Shown one piece after another: positions 17,814 through 28,528 of a stretch of DNA of 54,111 nucleotides. Source of the DNA: an uncultured Planctomycetaceae bacterium (lineage in GTDB: Bacteria; Planctomycetota; Planctomycetia; Planctomycetales; Planctomycetaceae). The notes under the pieces are model-generated. The model saw only the letters and a program-made list of their open reading frames with translations, ran no database searches and was not told where the DNA came from. Each line of letters starts with the position of its first letter. Position 1 is the first letter of the stretch. The translations under genes and the position numbers were made by a program. Where the stretch lies: contig CAIOTJ010000575.1 in assembly GCA_903861195.1 (NCBI GenBank), positions 1 through 54,111 on the forward strand, given 5' to 3'.

Positions 17814-18899
17814 TCAGAACAACCTTTTCTGACGTTCGACAGATTCCGGATCGGGCACTGGAAGACGGAGCTGCTGATATGCCCCGGCGGTCGCGATCCG
17901 TCCTCTCGGACTCCGCTGCAGCAAGCCGCACCGTAACAGGAACGGCTCGACCTCGTCCTCGAGGGTATCGGCAGCGAGATTCATGCTGTGGGCGATCGCC
18001 TGCACACCGGCCGGCCCCCCACCGAACACACGGATCAGCGTTTCCAGGTATCGGCGGTCCTGCCGATCGAGTCCAAGATCATCGACTTCGCGTCGGGCCA
18101 GCGCTTCCCGCGCCAATTCCGTCGTGATCTCCCCCTCCGCCTCGCTGTCCACAAAGTCACGGGTCCACCGCAAGAGATTGTTCGCAATCCGGGGAGTTCC
18201 CCGACTGCGCCGCGAAATCTCGAACGACGCGTCCTCACTGATCTTCGTGTGCAGCTTACGGGCATTCCGCCGCACAATGTCGGCCAATTCCTCAATCGTG
18301 TAGAAATCGAGGTGCTCCCGATTGACAAACCGGTCACGCAGCGGTGCCGTCAACATGCCCGAACGGGTCGTGGCCCCAATCACTGTGAATTGCTTGAGCC
18401 GCATATTGATGGTGCGGGCGTTCAACCCCTCCCCCAGAGAGATGTCGACCCGGAAATCCTCCATCACCGGATAAATGAACTCCTCGACCGTATGCGGCAG
18501 GCGATGGATCTCATCGATGAACAGAATCGATCCATAGCTGGCGTTGGTGAGATACGGAAGCAGATCCTTGGGAGCCGACAACACCGGGCCGGAGGTGATC
18601 TGACACTCGGTTCCCAACTCTCTGGGCAAGACAGTCGCGAACGTGGTCTTCCCGAGACCCGGGGGACCGTCCAGCAGCAGGTGCCCCAGCGGTTCCTTGC
18701 GCTTGCGGGCGGCGTTCAGCATGATCTTCAGCCGCTCCACCACCGCCCGCTGCCCCACGACGTCGTCCAGACGCTGGGGACGCAGCTCTTCATCCAGCCG
18801 TTCCTGCTCATTGTCTCCCCCCCCCAGAGTGAAGGCGGGGGCGTGGGGGGGCTTGGGGGGTTCGCCCGCAGATCCTCCAATGACCGGCTGTCGCACCAT
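17814..18899 (-). CDS. ruvB: Holliday junction branch-migration helicase RuvB
   Basis: A 361-aa AAA+ ATPase that forms hexameric rings on Holliday junctions and drives branch migration with RuvA during recombination. Visible signatures: [13 protein letters not shown] at the N-terminus, Walker A GPPGLGKT (78-85), Walker B LFIDEIHR (126-133), the polymorphic segment [17 protein letters not shown], and PLRDRF. The C-terminal winged-helix region reads [24 protein letters not shown]. It is slightly longer than usual because of a non-conserved N-terminal extension of about 30 residues; the ATG at 18899 is the best start, though the frame opens at 18980. ruvA and ruvC are not beside it, so it is a stand-alone locus. 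Confidence 0.96.
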   Translation of the reverse strand: MVRQPVIGGSAGEPPKPPHAPAFTLGGGDNEQERLDEELRPQRLDDVVGQRAVVERLKIMLNAARKRKEPLGHLLLDGPPGLGKTTFATVLPRELGTECQITSGPVLSAPKDLLPYLTNASYGSILFIDEIHRLPHTVEEFIYPVMEDFRVDISLGEGLNARTINMRLKQFTVIGATTRSGMLTAPLRDRFVNREHLDFYTIEELADIVRRNARKLHTKISEDASFEISRRSRGTPRIANNLLRWTRDFVDSEAEGEITTELAREALARREVDDLGLDRQDRRYLETLIRVFGGGPAGVQAIAHSMNLAADTLEDEVEPFLLRCGLLQRSPRGRIATAGAYQQLRLPVPDPESVERQKRLF

Positions 18900-19074
18900 G
18901 ATCTTCGAAATGCTTGCTCGCGAGGAGTCCAGACGACCCGGGAAACGTGAAGGAGCTGCCCACCCGCCAACACGTGGCATTCAGGGCAATCCGTTGCTTG
19001 ACCGAATTGTAACAGGTTCTCCCCAAGGCTGACGACAGGGCCTGCCCGCAGGTCGTGCCCCCTCCCCCCCCGAT

Positions 19075-20058
19075 TCACTTCGGGGCGGGAGACTCGGGAA
19101 TTCCTGCCATCGGAAGATGCAGGTCGATCTTCTCGTGCGTGGTGTACAGCCGAAATTGCCGGCCATCATGAACCCAGATGCCGCTGGACTTGTTTTCGGC
19201 CTCGGAAAACAGCGGATTCCCCGGATACTTTTTCCAGGTCACCAGGTCTCGTGACACGGCCAGATTGGTCGTCCACAACCGGGGACGTTCGGGAGTGCGG
19301 GTGCCGTGATAAATCGCATAAAACCGCCCGGCGTGCTCGATCACCTGATTGAGCCCCAGCATCTGGGTGTCATAGGGCTCGGGCCCCCGCGCCAGGACGG
19401 GCTCGTCCCGCACGTTGGTCCAGACCCGCAGATCCGGAGAACGGGCCAGCCAGATCCCGGCATCCTGCCGCTCGTACAGCAGGTTCCACCCAGCGGCCGT
19501 TCGAATGACGGTCGGGGTCCCCAACGGCCCCGGAGGGACCGGAGTGCCATCGGCCAGGCGCACATCCAACCCCCCCTGCCGCGTCCAGGTCACCCCATCG
19601 GGAGACGTGAACCAATGCGGGACATCGTTCTGCCCCTCGGCGAAGAGGTACCACTGATCTCCCTCGTGCACCACGCAGACGTCTTCGATCCACTGCTCCG
19701 CCAGCAGGGGATTGCCCGGATGGCGAACCCATTCGATCCCGTCCCGGGACGTTGCATAACCGAGATGCACGGGATGCCCGCGGGTTCCGTCGTAGCCTGT
19801 GTACCACAACCGCCACAGGTCCCCTTCCCGGAGAATGAAGCCCCGCTCGCGAATCTTGACCTCCCAGGTCCCCTCACCGGCGGCAGTGAAGACCGGATTG
19901 CGGGGATGGGGCCGGAACTTCGTCAATTCCAGGGGAAACAGGTCCTGCCCGGAACAGCTCGCCGGGCCCCAGACGAGTCCCAAACCAAGGCACAGGACGA
20001 ACGCCCAGCAGATCCTGCTGGTCACCAAATTGTGCCATCGGCCAGAAAACAGTGCCAT
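19075..20058 (-). CDS. Secreted GH43/GH32-like five-bladed propeller protein
   Basis: A 327-aa protein with an N-terminal signal (ICWAFVLCLGLGLVWGPASC). The body has repeated beta-strand signatures of the glycoside-hydrolase five-bladed propeller: FILREGDLWRLWYTGYDG, LGYATSRDGIEWVRHPGNP, EDVCVVHEGDQWYLFAEG, TSPDGVTWTRQGG, and AVSRDLVTWKKYPGNP. This places it with GH32/43/68-like or related uncharacterised proteins that cleave or bind glycans. I cannot assign the catalytic triad with certainty. GTG 20061 directly precedes ATG 20058, and I chose the ATG. Aminopeptidase P ends 26 bases upstream on the same strand, suggesting co-transcription without an obvious functional link. Confidence 0.75.
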   Translation of the reverse strand: MALFSGRWHNLVTSRICWAFVLCLGLGLVWGPASCSGQDLFPLELTKFRPHPRNPVFTAAGEGTWEVKIRERGFILREGDLWRLWYTGYDGTRGHPVHLGYATSRDGIEWVRHPGNPLLAEQWIEDVCVVHEGDQWYLFAEGQNDVPHWFTSPDGVTWTRQGGLDVRLADGTPVPPGPLGTPTVIRTAAGWNLLYERQDAGIWLARSPDLRVWTNVRDEPVLARGPEPYDTQMLGLNQVIEHAGRFYAIYHGTRTPERPRLWTTNLAVSRDLVTWKKYPGNPLFSEAENKSSGIWVHDGRQFRLYTTHEKIDLHLPMAGIPESPAPK

Positions 20059-20084
20059 CACGGGAGCCTCGTCTGCGGGGAAAC

Positions 20085-21383
20085 TCAGGCGGTGTGTCGT
20101 CGGGCCATGAGGTCTTCGATCTCTTCGGCTTCGATTGGAATGTCGGCCATCAGGTCGATCGGCTCTCCCTCGGTGACCAGGATGTCATTCTCCAATCGGA
20201 CCCCAAAGCCCTCTTCGCGAATGTAGAGCGCCGGTTCACAGGTCAGGACCCAGCCCGGCGCGATGGGGGCCCGCGGGAACCCGACATCATGCACATCCAA
20301 CCCCAGCGGATGCGCCACGCCGTGCATGAAGTACTTCTTCAGCAGCGGGTTCTCGGGATCCTGCCGGGCGACATCCTCGGGCTTCAGCAGCCCCAGCGAC
20401 AGCAGCTCCTGTTCGGCCAGACGTTCGGTCTCCAGCCGCAGATCGCGGGTGGTTTTTCCCGGCCGCATCTGGCTGCGGACCCCCCGGAAAATCCGCAGCA
20501 CGGCGTCGTACACCGCCCGCTGCCGGGGGGTGAACCGTCCCGAGACCGGAATCGTGCGGGTCAGGTCCGAGGCGTACTGTCCATAGGCCGCCGCGACATC
20601 CAGCAACAGCAGTTGCCCCTCCTGACAGACCTGATCATTCACGTTGTAGTGCAGGACACAATTGTTGACCCCGGTGGCGATGATTGGGTTGTAGGCCCAG
20701 GCAGCCCGGTGGCGGGTGAACTCGTGGATCAGCTCGGCCTCGACCTCGCACTCGTTGACACCGGGCTTCACGAACGACAGGAGCCGACGGAACCCCTGGC
20801 CGGTGATCTGGCACGCCTTGCGGATCAGTTCAATCTCCTGGGGCTGCTTCACCACCCGCAGGGTGTGCATCAGCCGGGCCAGGCGGTGGTACTGGTGCAG
20901 CGGGTACTTCCTCTGGCACTCACGGGTGAACCGCCATTCGCGGGTCTCCACCTCGTCGACCGCCCGGGCATGCTCATTCGAATTCAGGAAGACATGCTCA
21001 CACTCGCACATCAGCTGGCGAAAGACGGTCGGAAAATCAGACAGCCACTTGATGGTGCGGATTCCCGAAATCTGGGTTCCTTCCCCCTTCGACAGCTTGT
21101 GTCCTTCCCAGATCAGGGCCAATTCATTGGGCTCCCTCAGGAACAGGATCTCGCGGTTCCGCTCTTCAAAGGCATCCGGAGCAATCACCAGGATCGACTC
21201 TTCCTGCAGAATGCCGGTCAGGTAGTACAAGTCGGCATTCTGGAAGTGGGGCAGCGATCCATCGGCATTCGTGGGGAGAATGTCATTCGAGTGAACCACG
21301 GCCACCGAGTTCGGGGGCAACAGACCACGCAGCCGGTTGCGGTTGGAAATGAACAGATGGGGATCGGCGGGAATGGGCTTCAT
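20085..21383 (-). CDS. pepP: Xaa-Pro aminopeptidase (aminopeptidase P, M24B)
   Basis: A 432-aa dimetal peptidase that removes N-terminal residues preceding proline. The N-terminal AMP_N domain (about 1-150, with FQNADLYYLTGI) is followed by the pita-bread catalytic domain. All five expected metal ligands are visible: Asp262 and Asp273 (LLDVAAAYGQYASDLTRT), His354 (HGVAHPLGLDVHDVG, with His358), Glu383 (LTCEPALYI) and Glu398 (GVRLEND). The ATG at 21383 starts a compact N-terminus; the open frame reaches 21494 without conserved residues. It is cytoplasmic by lack of a signal. It lies 113 bases after the DUF1501 gene's stop and 26 bases before the GH43-like gene. Confidence 0.95.
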   Translation of the reverse strand: MKPIPADPHLFISNRNRLRGLLPPNSVAVVHSNDILPTNADGSLPHFQNADLYYLTGILQEESILVIAPDAFEERNREILFLREPNELALIWEGHKLSKGEGTQISGIRTIKWLSDFPTVFRQLMCECEHVFLNSNEHARAVDEVETREWRFTRECQRKYPLHQYHRLARLMHTLRVVKQPQEIELIRKACQITGQGFRRLLSFVKPGVNECEVEAELIHEFTRHRAAWAYNPIIATGVNNCVLHYNVNDQVCQEGQLLLLDVAAAYGQYASDLTRTIPVSGRFTPRQRAVYDAVLRIFRGVRSQMRPGKTTRDLRLETERLAEQELLSLGLLKPEDVARQDPENPLLKKYFMHGVAHPLGLDVHDVGFPRAPIAPGWVLTCEPALYIREEGFGVRLENDILVTEGEPIDLMADIPIEAEEIEDLMARRHTA

Positions 21384-21496
21384 GGTGTCACGGGAAAAGG
21401 GAGGCGACCGGTGGCCGCTGGCAATGGGGACGACTGCCACGTCTCGCGGAACGTCCGCCACGGGTGGCCCGGACGAAACTCCGCAGTGCGGCACAG

Positions 21497-22936
21497 TCAG
21501 CTGAGAATCGGTTCGATCACCTTGCCGCCGATGTCGGTCAGCCGGAAATCGCGTCCCTGGAACCGATACGTCAGCTTCAGGTGGTCGATTCCCAACAGGT
21601 GCAAAATCGTGGCGTGAATGTCGTTCACATGGGTCCGGTTCTCAACGGCGTGGTACCCCAATTCGTCGGTCGCCCCATACGCCATGCCGCCACGGATCCC
21701 GCCGCCGGCCAGCCACATGGTGAACCCGGCGAGGTGGTGATCGCGTCCATCTCCCTGCGCCATGGGAGTCCGTCCGAACTCGCTCCCGAACACGATCAAC
21801 GTTTCGTCGAGCATGCCCCTCTGTTTCAGATCGGTAATCAGCGCGGCCGCCCCGCGGTCCACTTCCGCAGCGGTGCCCTGGGAGTGCGCCTTCACCGCAC
21901 CATGATGATCCCAATCGCGGTGGTAGAGCTGGATGAACCGGCTCCCGCGTTCGGCCAGGCGACGGGCCAGCAGACAGTTCGCGGCGAACGACCCATCCCC
22001 TCCCTTCGTCCCATACAGGTCGAAAATATGGGCTGGTTCCTGCGACAGATCCATCAGGTCGGGAACACCCGCCTGCATCTTGAACGCCATCTCGTACTGC
22101 GCGATGCGGGTGGCGATCTCGGGATCGTCCAGTTGCTCGTTCGCCAGCCGATTCACCGCATTGAGGGTGGACACCAGGTCGGACTGGCGCTCCCGGCTCA
22201 CCCCCGCCGGATTCCCCACGTAAAGCACCGGGTCTCCCTTGCTCCGGAATTCCACTCCCTGAAGTCGGCTGGGGAGGAAACCCGAGTGCCACTGGCGGGC
22301 GGCGATCGGCTGCTTTTGTCCAAAATTTCCCGTGGACACCATCACCACAAAGCCGGGCAGACTGTCGGCTTCACTCCCCAGTCCATACAGCAGCCACGCC
22401 CCCATCGACGGGCGCCCGGGAATCATGGTCCCGGTGTTCATGAAGGTGTGGGCCGGATCGTGATTGATCGCCTCGGTGTACATCGACCGCACCAGGCACA
22501 TGTGATCGGCCGCATGCTTGCCCAATTCGGGCCAGATGGAACTGAACTCCAGCCCCGACTGACCATGCTTCACGAAGTCATGCTGGGGGGCGAAACAATT
22601 CAGCTTCGCTCCCTGCAGTTGGGCGATCTGCTGCCCTTTGGTGATCGACTCGGGCATCGGCTGCCCATGCAATTCTTTCAGCTTGGGCTTGGGGTCCCAG
22701 GTCTCCAGATGGCTCATCCCCCCCGCCATGTACAGCCAGATCACCCGCTTGATCTTCGGCGCATGATGCAGTTGCGTGATGATTCCCCTGCGATGCTCGG
22801 GAACCGCCTCCGCCGCGCTCGCGCGGGAGAGCGCATCGCGCTGCAACAACTGCCCCAGGGCCAATCCCCCCAGTCCGCTGGACGCATGACCGAGGAATGT
22901 CCGCCGCGAGCGAATCGAGCTGTGTGGTGTCACCAT
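21497..22936 (-). CDS. DUF1501 (sulfatase-like) protein with Tat-type signal
   Basis: A 479-aa protein. The N-terminus SRRTFLGHASSGLGGLALG is a twin-arginine-type signal, so it is probably exported folded. The body carries the DUF1501 signatures IKRVIWLYMAGGMSHLETWDPKP, NTGTMIPGRPSMGAWLLYGLG, ETLIVFGSEFGRTP and GRDHH, which place it in the alkaline phosphatase/sulfatase fold. The family lacks a proven substrate. It begins 70 bases after the stop of the PSCyt1/DUF1549/DUF1553 gene on the same strand, a pairing seen throughout planctomycetes and thought to act together at the cell envelope. Confidence 0.93.
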   Translation of the reverse strand: MVTPHSSIRSRRTFLGHASSGLGGLALGQLLQRDALSRASAAEAVPEHRRGIITQLHHAPKIKRVIWLYMAGGMSHLETWDPKPKLKELHGQPMPESITKGQQIAQLQGAKLNCFAPQHDFVKHGQSGLEFSSIWPELGKHAADHMCLVRSMYTEAINHDPAHTFMNTGTMIPGRPSMGAWLLYGLGSEADSLPGFVVMVSTGNFGQKQPIAARQWHSGFLPSRLQGVEFRSKGDPVLYVGNPAGVSRERQSDLVSTLNAVNRLANEQLDDPEIATRIAQYEMAFKMQAGVPDLMDLSQEPAHIFDLYGTKGGDGSFAANCLLARRLAERGSRFIQLYHRDWDHHGAVKAHSQGTAAEVDRGAAALITDLKQRGMLDETLIVFGSEFGRTPMAQGDGRDHHLAGFTMWLAGGGIRGGMAYGATDELGYHAVENRTHVNDIHATILHLLGIDHLKLTYRFQGRDFRLTDIGGKVIEPILS

Positions 22937-23005
22937 GATCCAAACGGCAATGAGAAGTCTTGAACGACGGGCCAGTCGAAGACCGACATCGGCACCGGGA
23001 AGGGG

Positions 23006-26000
23006 TCAATTCCGGTTGATGGTCTCGTGCAGGTTCAACAAGACCCGAGTCAACGAGGTCCAGCCGGCCAATTCCACGGGATCCAGCGGAGTGGGGCTGG
23101 GGGAGGTCCCCACGCTGACCAGCTTGCGGGCCGCCTCGGGATCGGCACGATAGTCGGCCAGATGCTTCTCCAGCAGGGGAAGCAACAGCCGCTCCTCTTC
23201 AGGCCGCGGGGCGCGCGACAGCGCTCGGCGGTAGGCATACGCGAGCCGTTCCGCTGGAGTTGCCCCCCCCGCGGTCAGCACCTTCTCGGCAAACACCCGG
23301 GCCGCCTCGACGTAAATCGGGTCATTGAGCAACACCAGAGACTGCAACGGGGTATTCGACCGCACCCGGTCCGCCGTGCACTCTTCCCGGCTGGGGGCGT
23401 CGAAGGCCAGCAGACTGGGATGCAGATATTGCCGTTGCCAGTGGGTGTAGAGCCCGCGCCGGAAAAGGTCGTCTCCCGCACTGTTCTGCCACTCACGCAT
23501 CGGGAAGTTCAGGTACGCCCAGTATCCCGGCGGCTGGTACGGATTCGCATTGCGGCCCCCAATTTTCGGATTGAGCAGTCCGCTGATCGCGAGGGCATTG
23601 TCACGCACCAACTCGGCATCCAGACGGAACCGCCCCTGGTGCGACAGCCATTTGTTGAACGGATCCTTCTCACGCTGCTGCGGAGTGGGAACGGCACTCT
23701 GTTGATAGGTCCCCGAAGTGACCATCGTCCGGATCAGCCGTTTGAGGTCCCAGCCCGAATCGATCAGTCCTGCGGCAAGAGAGTCAAGCAGCTCCGGATG
23801 GCTGGGGGGATCTCCCTGTGCGCCAACGTCCTCCAGCTTGCGCGACAGGCCGGCCCCGAAGTATTGCTTCCAGAGCCGATTCACCAGCACCCGGCTGGTC
23901 AGCGGATTCTGCGGCGAGACCACCCACTGGGCCAGATCCAGCCGGGACAGGCGGCGATCGGCACCCGGAACCCCACCCAACGCCGCGGGAAGTCCGGGCT
24001 GCACCACATCACCGGTCTCATCCATCCAGTTGCCGCGCCCCAGCACCCGCACCATCCGCGGCTCCACCGCCACAGTGACCAGGGTGATCCGAATCTGGCG
24101 ATTCAAATCATCCCGCTGTTTCTGCAGAGTCGCCAGCCGCTCGCGCACCGGCTGCAGTTCCGGAGCGATGGTGCGGTAGTACGCGGCGAGTTCGGCCTTT
24201 TGCGGGTCATTGCGGTCGACCGCCGCCACAGCCAGCAGATCGCGGACGTTCCGCGGCAAACCCATGCCGTCGGCCTTCACCGGACGGGGTGCGGTGGTTG
24301 CCAGCAACCGGAACCGCCCCAGCAGGTGTCCGGGATTGGAATGATTCTGCCGCAGCTCGACCGACAGGCTCTCTCCTTCAGCCAACTGCAGGTCCGACTT
24401 CAATTCCAATACGGCATGATTCGTTCGCCCCGCCTCATCGAGGATGGCCCATCCCCAGTCGGCACCACGCGCATCGCCATCCATCACACTGGCAGCAGAC
24501 CAGGCCTTGTCGGGATGCTTCTCGGCATGTGATTTCTGCTCGTGGGAGGCCGTGGCGTTCTGCAGTTCCACCACCACCGGTTCGGCTCCCTCACGATGCC
24601 GTCGCAACACCAGTTCCGTCAGCACGAAATTCCCGTTGTCGGCCCGTCCCGGTCCCTTGGCGGGGAGCGAATCGTCGGGAAGAACCTCCAACCGCAAGGC
24701 GGTCGTCCCCGCGGGAACCTGCGGAATCGCGAGCGTGTAGGTGTCGGTGGCGGGTCGGTTGCCACCGGCCAACACCGACTGGTCGTCGAGAATCTTCAAC
24801 TCCGCCTTCTCTCGGGATTGCGCACTGGCGATGGCCAGCGGCTGCCAGACCACTTTCGACACCTGGCGAGCCTCCCAGTCCGCCTGGGCGGCCGCCAGTT
24901 CCGGACTCGGCTGATCCAGTTGCGCTTTCCCCTTCGAGAGTTCGCCATCGAGCCGATTCAATTCCCGCTCCTGATCCGGCTCGGGAACAGGCATCGAGCT
25001 ACCCCAGGCCCCCGTCTGATCGGAACCGGAATACAGCCCCCGCTCCTGGATGTCGGCGAAAAACGCCTCAAACTGGTAGAACTCGCGCGTGGTGAAGGGG
25101 TCGAACTTGTGGTCGTGGCATTCACTGCATCCGAGGGTCACTCCCAGCCAGGCACCGCTGACATTGCGCACCCGCTCGGCGATGTACTTGGCGAGGTATT
25201 CCTTGTCCTGCACACCCCCTTCGGCACTCATCATCCCCAACCGGTTGTAACCCGCGGCGATCTTCTGGGCACGCGTGCTGTTGGGAAGCAAATCTCCGGC
25301 GAGCTGCTCGATCGTAAACTGGTCGAACGGCAGATTCGCATTGAAGCTGTCGATGACGTAGTCCCGGTAGGGGGTTACACTCATGGGTTGATCGCCGTGA
25401 TACCCCACGCTGTCGGCATACCGCACCAGATCGAGCCAGAACATCGCCATTCGCTCGCCAAAGTGGCGCGATTCCAGCAGCCGATCCACCACCCGTTCAT
25501 AGGCTTCCGGCGACTGATCCCGCAGGAAACTCTCGACCTCTTCCGGTTTGGGAGGGAGCCCGACGAGATCAAAATGCACGCGTCGCAGCAGCGTGACCTT
25601 GTCGGCCGCGGGGGCGTGATCCAATCCCTGGCTGGCGAGTCCGGCCAGAATGAACTGATCTATGCCGTTCCGGACAAACTGGGGGTCAGCCGCGGCGGGA
25701 GGAACCGGCCGACGAATGGGCAGAAAGGCCCAGTGCCCCTCCCAGGGCGCCCCGGCATCGACCCAGCGCTTCAGCAGATCGACCTGAGCCGGCGTGAGCG
25801 TCTTGCCGGTTTCCGGGGGCGGCATGACTTCCGACGGCTCGCGGGACACGATTCGGGCCACCAGTTCGCTTTGGTCACTGTGGCCGGGAACAATCGCCCG
25901 CGCCCCGGACTGCAAGGCCTGCCGGGCGTCGTCTTCGACATCCAGCCGCAACCCCGCCTGCCGCTTGCGGGCGTCCGGGCCGTGACAGGCGAAGCAATTG

Positions 26001-26152
26001 TCCGAGAGGATGGGGCGAATGTCCCGATTGAACTCGATCCCGGGCTCGGCCGATTCGAGCCGGGAATCGACCTGTCCCAACAGCGCCACCAAGAGGGCGA
26101 TGGGGAGCAGGGGGCGAGTCCGTCCCCAAAACCCGGGTTGCAGAAGAGACAT
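23006..26152 (-). CDS. PSCyt1-DUF1549-DUF1553 planctomycete cytochrome c protein
   Basis: A 1048-aa exported protein. After a signal peptide (about 14-34) comes the planctomycete cytochrome c domain with a heme site CFACH at residues 53-57 (IRPILSDNCFACHGPDARKRQAGLRLD). The DUF1549 domain follows (about 155-370), with LLRRVHFDLVGLPPKPEEV and a second CxxCH in LGCSECHDHKFDPF. A central beta-rich insert of about 250 residues lies between it and DUF1553 (SRVLVNRLWKQYFGAGL, ... GRFRLDAELVRDNALAISGLL). ATG 26152 is preferred over 26194 because it begins the signal. Its partner is the DUF1501 gene downstream. The reaction is unknown; redox or polysaccharide-degradation roles are speculative. Confidence 0.94.
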   Translation of the reverse strand: MSLLQPGFWGRTRPLLPIALLVALLGQVDSRLESAEPGIEFNRDIRPILSDNCFACHGPDARKRQAGLRLDVEDDARQALQSGARAIVPGHSDQSELVARIVSREPSEVMPPPETGKTLTPAQVDLLKRWVDAGAPWEGHWAFLPIRRPVPPAAADPQFVRNGIDQFILAGLASQGLDHAPAADKVTLLRRVHFDLVGLPPKPEEVESFLRDQSPEAYERVVDRLLESRHFGERMAMFWLDLVRYADSVGYHGDQPMSVTPYRDYVIDSFNANLPFDQFTIEQLAGDLLPNSTRAQKIAAGYNRLGMMSAEGGVQDKEYLAKYIAERVRNVSGAWLGVTLGCSECHDHKFDPFTTREFYQFEAFFADIQERGLYSGSDQTGAWGSSMPVPEPDQERELNRLDGELSKGKAQLDQPSPELAAAQADWEARQVSKVVWQPLAIASAQSREKAELKILDDQSVLAGGNRPATDTYTLAIPQVPAGTTALRLEVLPDDSLPAKGPGRADNGNFVLTELVLRRHREGAEPVVVELQNATASHEQKSHAEKHPDKAWSAASVMDGDARGADWGWAILDEAGRTNHAVLELKSDLQLAEGESLSVELRQNHSNPGHLLGRFRLLATTAPRPVKADGMGLPRNVRDLLAVAAVDRNDPQKAELAAYYRTIAPELQPVRERLATLQKQRDDLNRQIRITLVTVAVEPRMVRVLGRGNWMDETGDVVQPGLPAALGGVPGADRRLSRLDLAQWVVSPQNPLTSRVLVNRLWKQYFGAGLSRKLEDVGAQGDPPSHPELLDSLAAGLIDSGWDLKRLIRTMVTSGTYQQSAVPTPQQREKDPFNKWLSHQGRFRLDAELVRDNALAISGLLNPKIGGRNANPYQPPGYWAYLNFPMREWQNSAGDDLFRRGLYTHWQRQYLHPSLLAFDAPSREECTADRVRSNTPLQSLVLLNDPIYVEAARVFAEKVLTAGGATPAERLAYAYRRALSRAPRPEEERLLLPLLEKHLADYRADPEAARKLVSVGTSPSPTPLDPVELAGWTSLTRVLLNLHETINRN

Positions 26153-26364
26153 GCTCACGGATCCTGGCAAAGTGAGGTGGGAGACCGGAATCAATTCCGG
26201 CGGCCAGCCGGGACGGCGGACCGCCCCGAATCTCGTCCTGCAGGTTTATCACTGCCCGGCGGAACGGTCAAACCACCCTGCGCGTGGCGGGAGGCGGGCT
26301 CCGCAGCCAATGACAGCCGCCACTCACACCTGATGCGGGAGAGTTCGGCCACCGGCCCCCCCCC

Positions 26365-26401
26365 AAAAAAACGCCGGGGGATGGTAAACCCATCCCCCGG
26401 C
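26365..26401 (-). terminator. Intrinsic terminator of ilvB
   Basis: On the minus strand a perfect 12-bp GC-rich stem (26401-26390 with 26384-26373) and a 5-base loop are followed by a run of seven T (26371-26365). It ends the acetolactate synthase transcript about 30 bases past its stop and isolates it from the downstream PSCyt1 gene. Confidence 0.9.
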
Positions 26402-26432
26402 AATGCTTCACGGAACGCGCAACGCCCCAAGG

Positions 26433-28214
26433 TTACTCGAGGATCATTTCCTTGACGGTCATGCCGCCGGGAATCATCGGCAACACCTGTTCCTGGTAGG
26501 GACAAATGATGTCCAGCAAGAAGGGGCCAGGGGTATTGATCATCTCTTCGATGGCGGCGGGCAGTTCTTTCTTCGACCGCACCTGGCGGGCGGGAATGCC
26601 GTAACCGGCCGCGATCTGCACGAAGTTGGGATAGGTCTCGCCAATCTTCCCGCTCCCCTGCCCCACCGCCTCGGGGTGATCGATGGGCCCCAGATAGGTA
26701 TGAGCGCGGTTCCCGGCATGGAACCGGTCTTCCCACTGCACGACCATTCCCAGGTGCTGGTTGTTGAGCACGAACATCTTGACCGGCAGCTTCTCGCAAA
26801 CCAGAGTGGCCATTTCCTGGATGTTCATCTGGAAAGACCCGTCACCATCGATGTCGACGCTGATCGCGTTGGGGTGGGCCGCCTGGACCCCCATGGCCGA
26901 CGGCAGACCAAATCCCATCGCCCCCAGTCCCGAGCTGCTCATCCACTGCCGCGGACGATCGAACTTGTAGAACTGGGCCGCCCACATCTGGTGCTGACCC
27001 ACCCCCACCGAGATGTAGGTCTCGCGATTGGCGGTCAGGCGATGCAGTTCCTGAATGGCATATTGCGGCAGAATCTGGTCGTTCCCCGGATCCTTGTAGG
27101 TCAGGGGATGCTTCGACTTCCACTGCTTGAGCTGAGCCCACCAATCCTGCATTTCAGGCAAATCGCCATCGGTGACCGCCTGGTTCAGGGCGGCCAGCAC
27201 CTCGCGGAGATCCGCGATGATGGGAATGTGAGCTTCTTTGTTCTTGTGGATCTCGGCCGGGTCGGAATCGACGTGGACCACCTTTCCATGAACCGCGAAT
27301 TCCGAGACTTTTCCTGTCACCCGGTCGTCAAACCGCACGCCAAACGCCAGCAACAGGTCGGCTTCATTGATGGCGTAATTGGCATAGACCGTGCCGTGCA
27401 TCCCCAGCATGTCGAGGGACTGTGGATCGGACCCCGGAAACGCCCCCAATCCCATCAGCGTCATCGTGACGGGAATCCCCGTCCGCTTCGCGAACTTGGT
27501 CAGTTCCTCGGCCGCTCCGGAATTGATCGCCCCGCCGCCGGCGTAAATGATCGGCTTGCGGGACCGCTTGATGGCCGCCAACACCTGTCGGATCTGCGCC
27601 GGATTGACCGCCCGCGGCTCGGGATGGTAGCCCGGCAGCCGCATGGCGGGGTCGTAATCGACCTCGTCCGACGTCTTCTCCAACTGAACGTCCTTGGGAA
27701 AGTCCACCAGCACCGGCCCAGGTCGACCACTGCGAGCGACGTAGAAGGCCTCCTTGATCACCCGGGGAACATCCTCAAAGCGGGTGATCAGGTAATGGTG
27801 CTTGGTGATCGCCCGACAAACTTCCACGATGGGAGTTTCCTGGAAGGCGTCCGTTCCAATGAACTTGCGCGACACCTGCCCCGTAATCGCCACCAACGGG
27901 ATGCTGTCCATCTTGGCATCGGCCAGACCGGTGACGAGATTCGTCGCCCCAGGTCCGCTGGTCGCCATGCAGACTCCCACCTTGCCAGTCGACCGGGCAT
28001 AGCCCTCCGCGGCGAACACTCCGCCCTGTTCATGTCGCGGCAGAATGGTCCGGATCTCATCGCGCCGGAAGGTCAGCGCCTGATGCAGCGGCATGCTGGC
28101 CCCACCCGGGTAGGCGAATACCGTGTCGACCCCCTGCCGAATCATGGCTTCCACCAGAATATCGGCCCCGTTGATCACGGTCTGGGACTTGCGGGAGACG
28201 GCTTCAGTAGACAC
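26433..28214 (-). CDS. ilvB: Acetolactate synthase large (catalytic) subunit
   Basis: A thiamine-diphosphate enzyme of about 593 aa that condenses pyruvate to acetolactate (valine/leucine) or with 2-oxobutyrate (isoleucine). The N-terminal domain has [18 protein letters not shown] and the catalytic Glu in [15 protein letters not shown]; the central domain has GGGAINSG and [12 protein letters not shown]; the C-terminal TPP/Mg motif is [11 protein letters not shown], with [13 protein letters not shown]. Length and motifs match anabolic IlvB rather than catabolic AlsS. The start is uncertain: GTG 28214 gives a normal N-terminus ([19 protein letters not shown]), but no strong ribosome site is seen and the frame opens at 28322. 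No ilvN/ilvH regulatory-subunit gene follows; a terminator does. Confidence 0.95.
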   Translation of the reverse strand: MSTEAVSRKSQTVINGADILVEAMIRQGVDTVFAYPGGASMPLHQALTFRRDEIRTILPRHEQGGVFAAEGYARSTGKVGVCMATSGPGATNLVTGLADAKMDSIPLVAITGQVSRKFIGTDAFQETPIVEVCRAITKHHYLITRFEDVPRVIKEAFYVARSGRPGPVLVDFPKDVQLEKTSDEVDYDPAMRLPGYHPEPRAVNPAQIRQVLAAIKRSRKPIIYAGGGAINSGAAEELTKFAKRTGIPVTMTLMGLGAFPGSDPQSLDMLGMHGTVYANYAINEADLLLAFGVRFDDRVTGKVSEFAVHGKVVHVDSDPAEIHKNKEAHIPIIADLREVLAALNQAVTDGDLPEMQDWWAQLKQWKSKHPLTYKDPGNDQILPQYAIQELHRLTANRETYISVGVGQHQMWAAQFYKFDRPRQWMSSSGLGAMGFGLPSAMGVQAAHPNAISVDIDGDGSFQMNIQEMATLVCEKLPVKMFVLNNQHLGMVVQWEDRFHAGNRAHTYLGPIDHPEAVGQGSGKIGETYPNFVQIAAGYGIPARQVRSKKELPAAIEEMINTPGPFLLDIICPYQEQVLPMIPGGMTVKEMILE

Positions 28215-28528
28215 GGGCAGTTCTCGGACCAAGAAGGAAACTGGAGAATGACGGCGTGGAACGGCTTTCAGACCAGTGATGTTCCCTTCGCCGAACGTCG
28301 CGTCGCAGGAACAAACAACCACACCGCAGGAGGGAGATCTCTTCGAAAGTATAACTCAAAGACAGACCCCGCGCAAGGGAGGGCGCAGTCCCGCCGGCCA
28401 GTCACTGACCACCGCAGACGCAGGGCAGAAATCTCCACCAGCCCAGACTCTCCGCCACAGCCCGTCTCAAAACAGTGGCCGCAAGTCGGTGGACAAAAGT
28501 CTGGGACGTTTCGGCGGGGTTCCGCTGC
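28215..28528. promoter_or_regulatory. Leader region of ilvB
   Basis: 314 bases between the stop of the FKBP gene and the likely ilvB start, both on the minus strand. It presumably holds the ilvB promoter. I looked for an attenuator (branched-chain-rich leader peptide plus hairpin and T-run) and a T-box and did not recognise either. Confidence 0.3.

Noticed and set aside
24542-26455. Long plus-strand open frame of 637 codons
   Set aside because: Shadow of the PSCyt1/DUF1549/DUF1553 gene on the minus strand; no recognisable protein features.
28215-28528. Attenuator or T-box for ilvB
   Set aside because: No branched-chain-rich leader peptide, T-box sequence or terminator hairpin was recognised.
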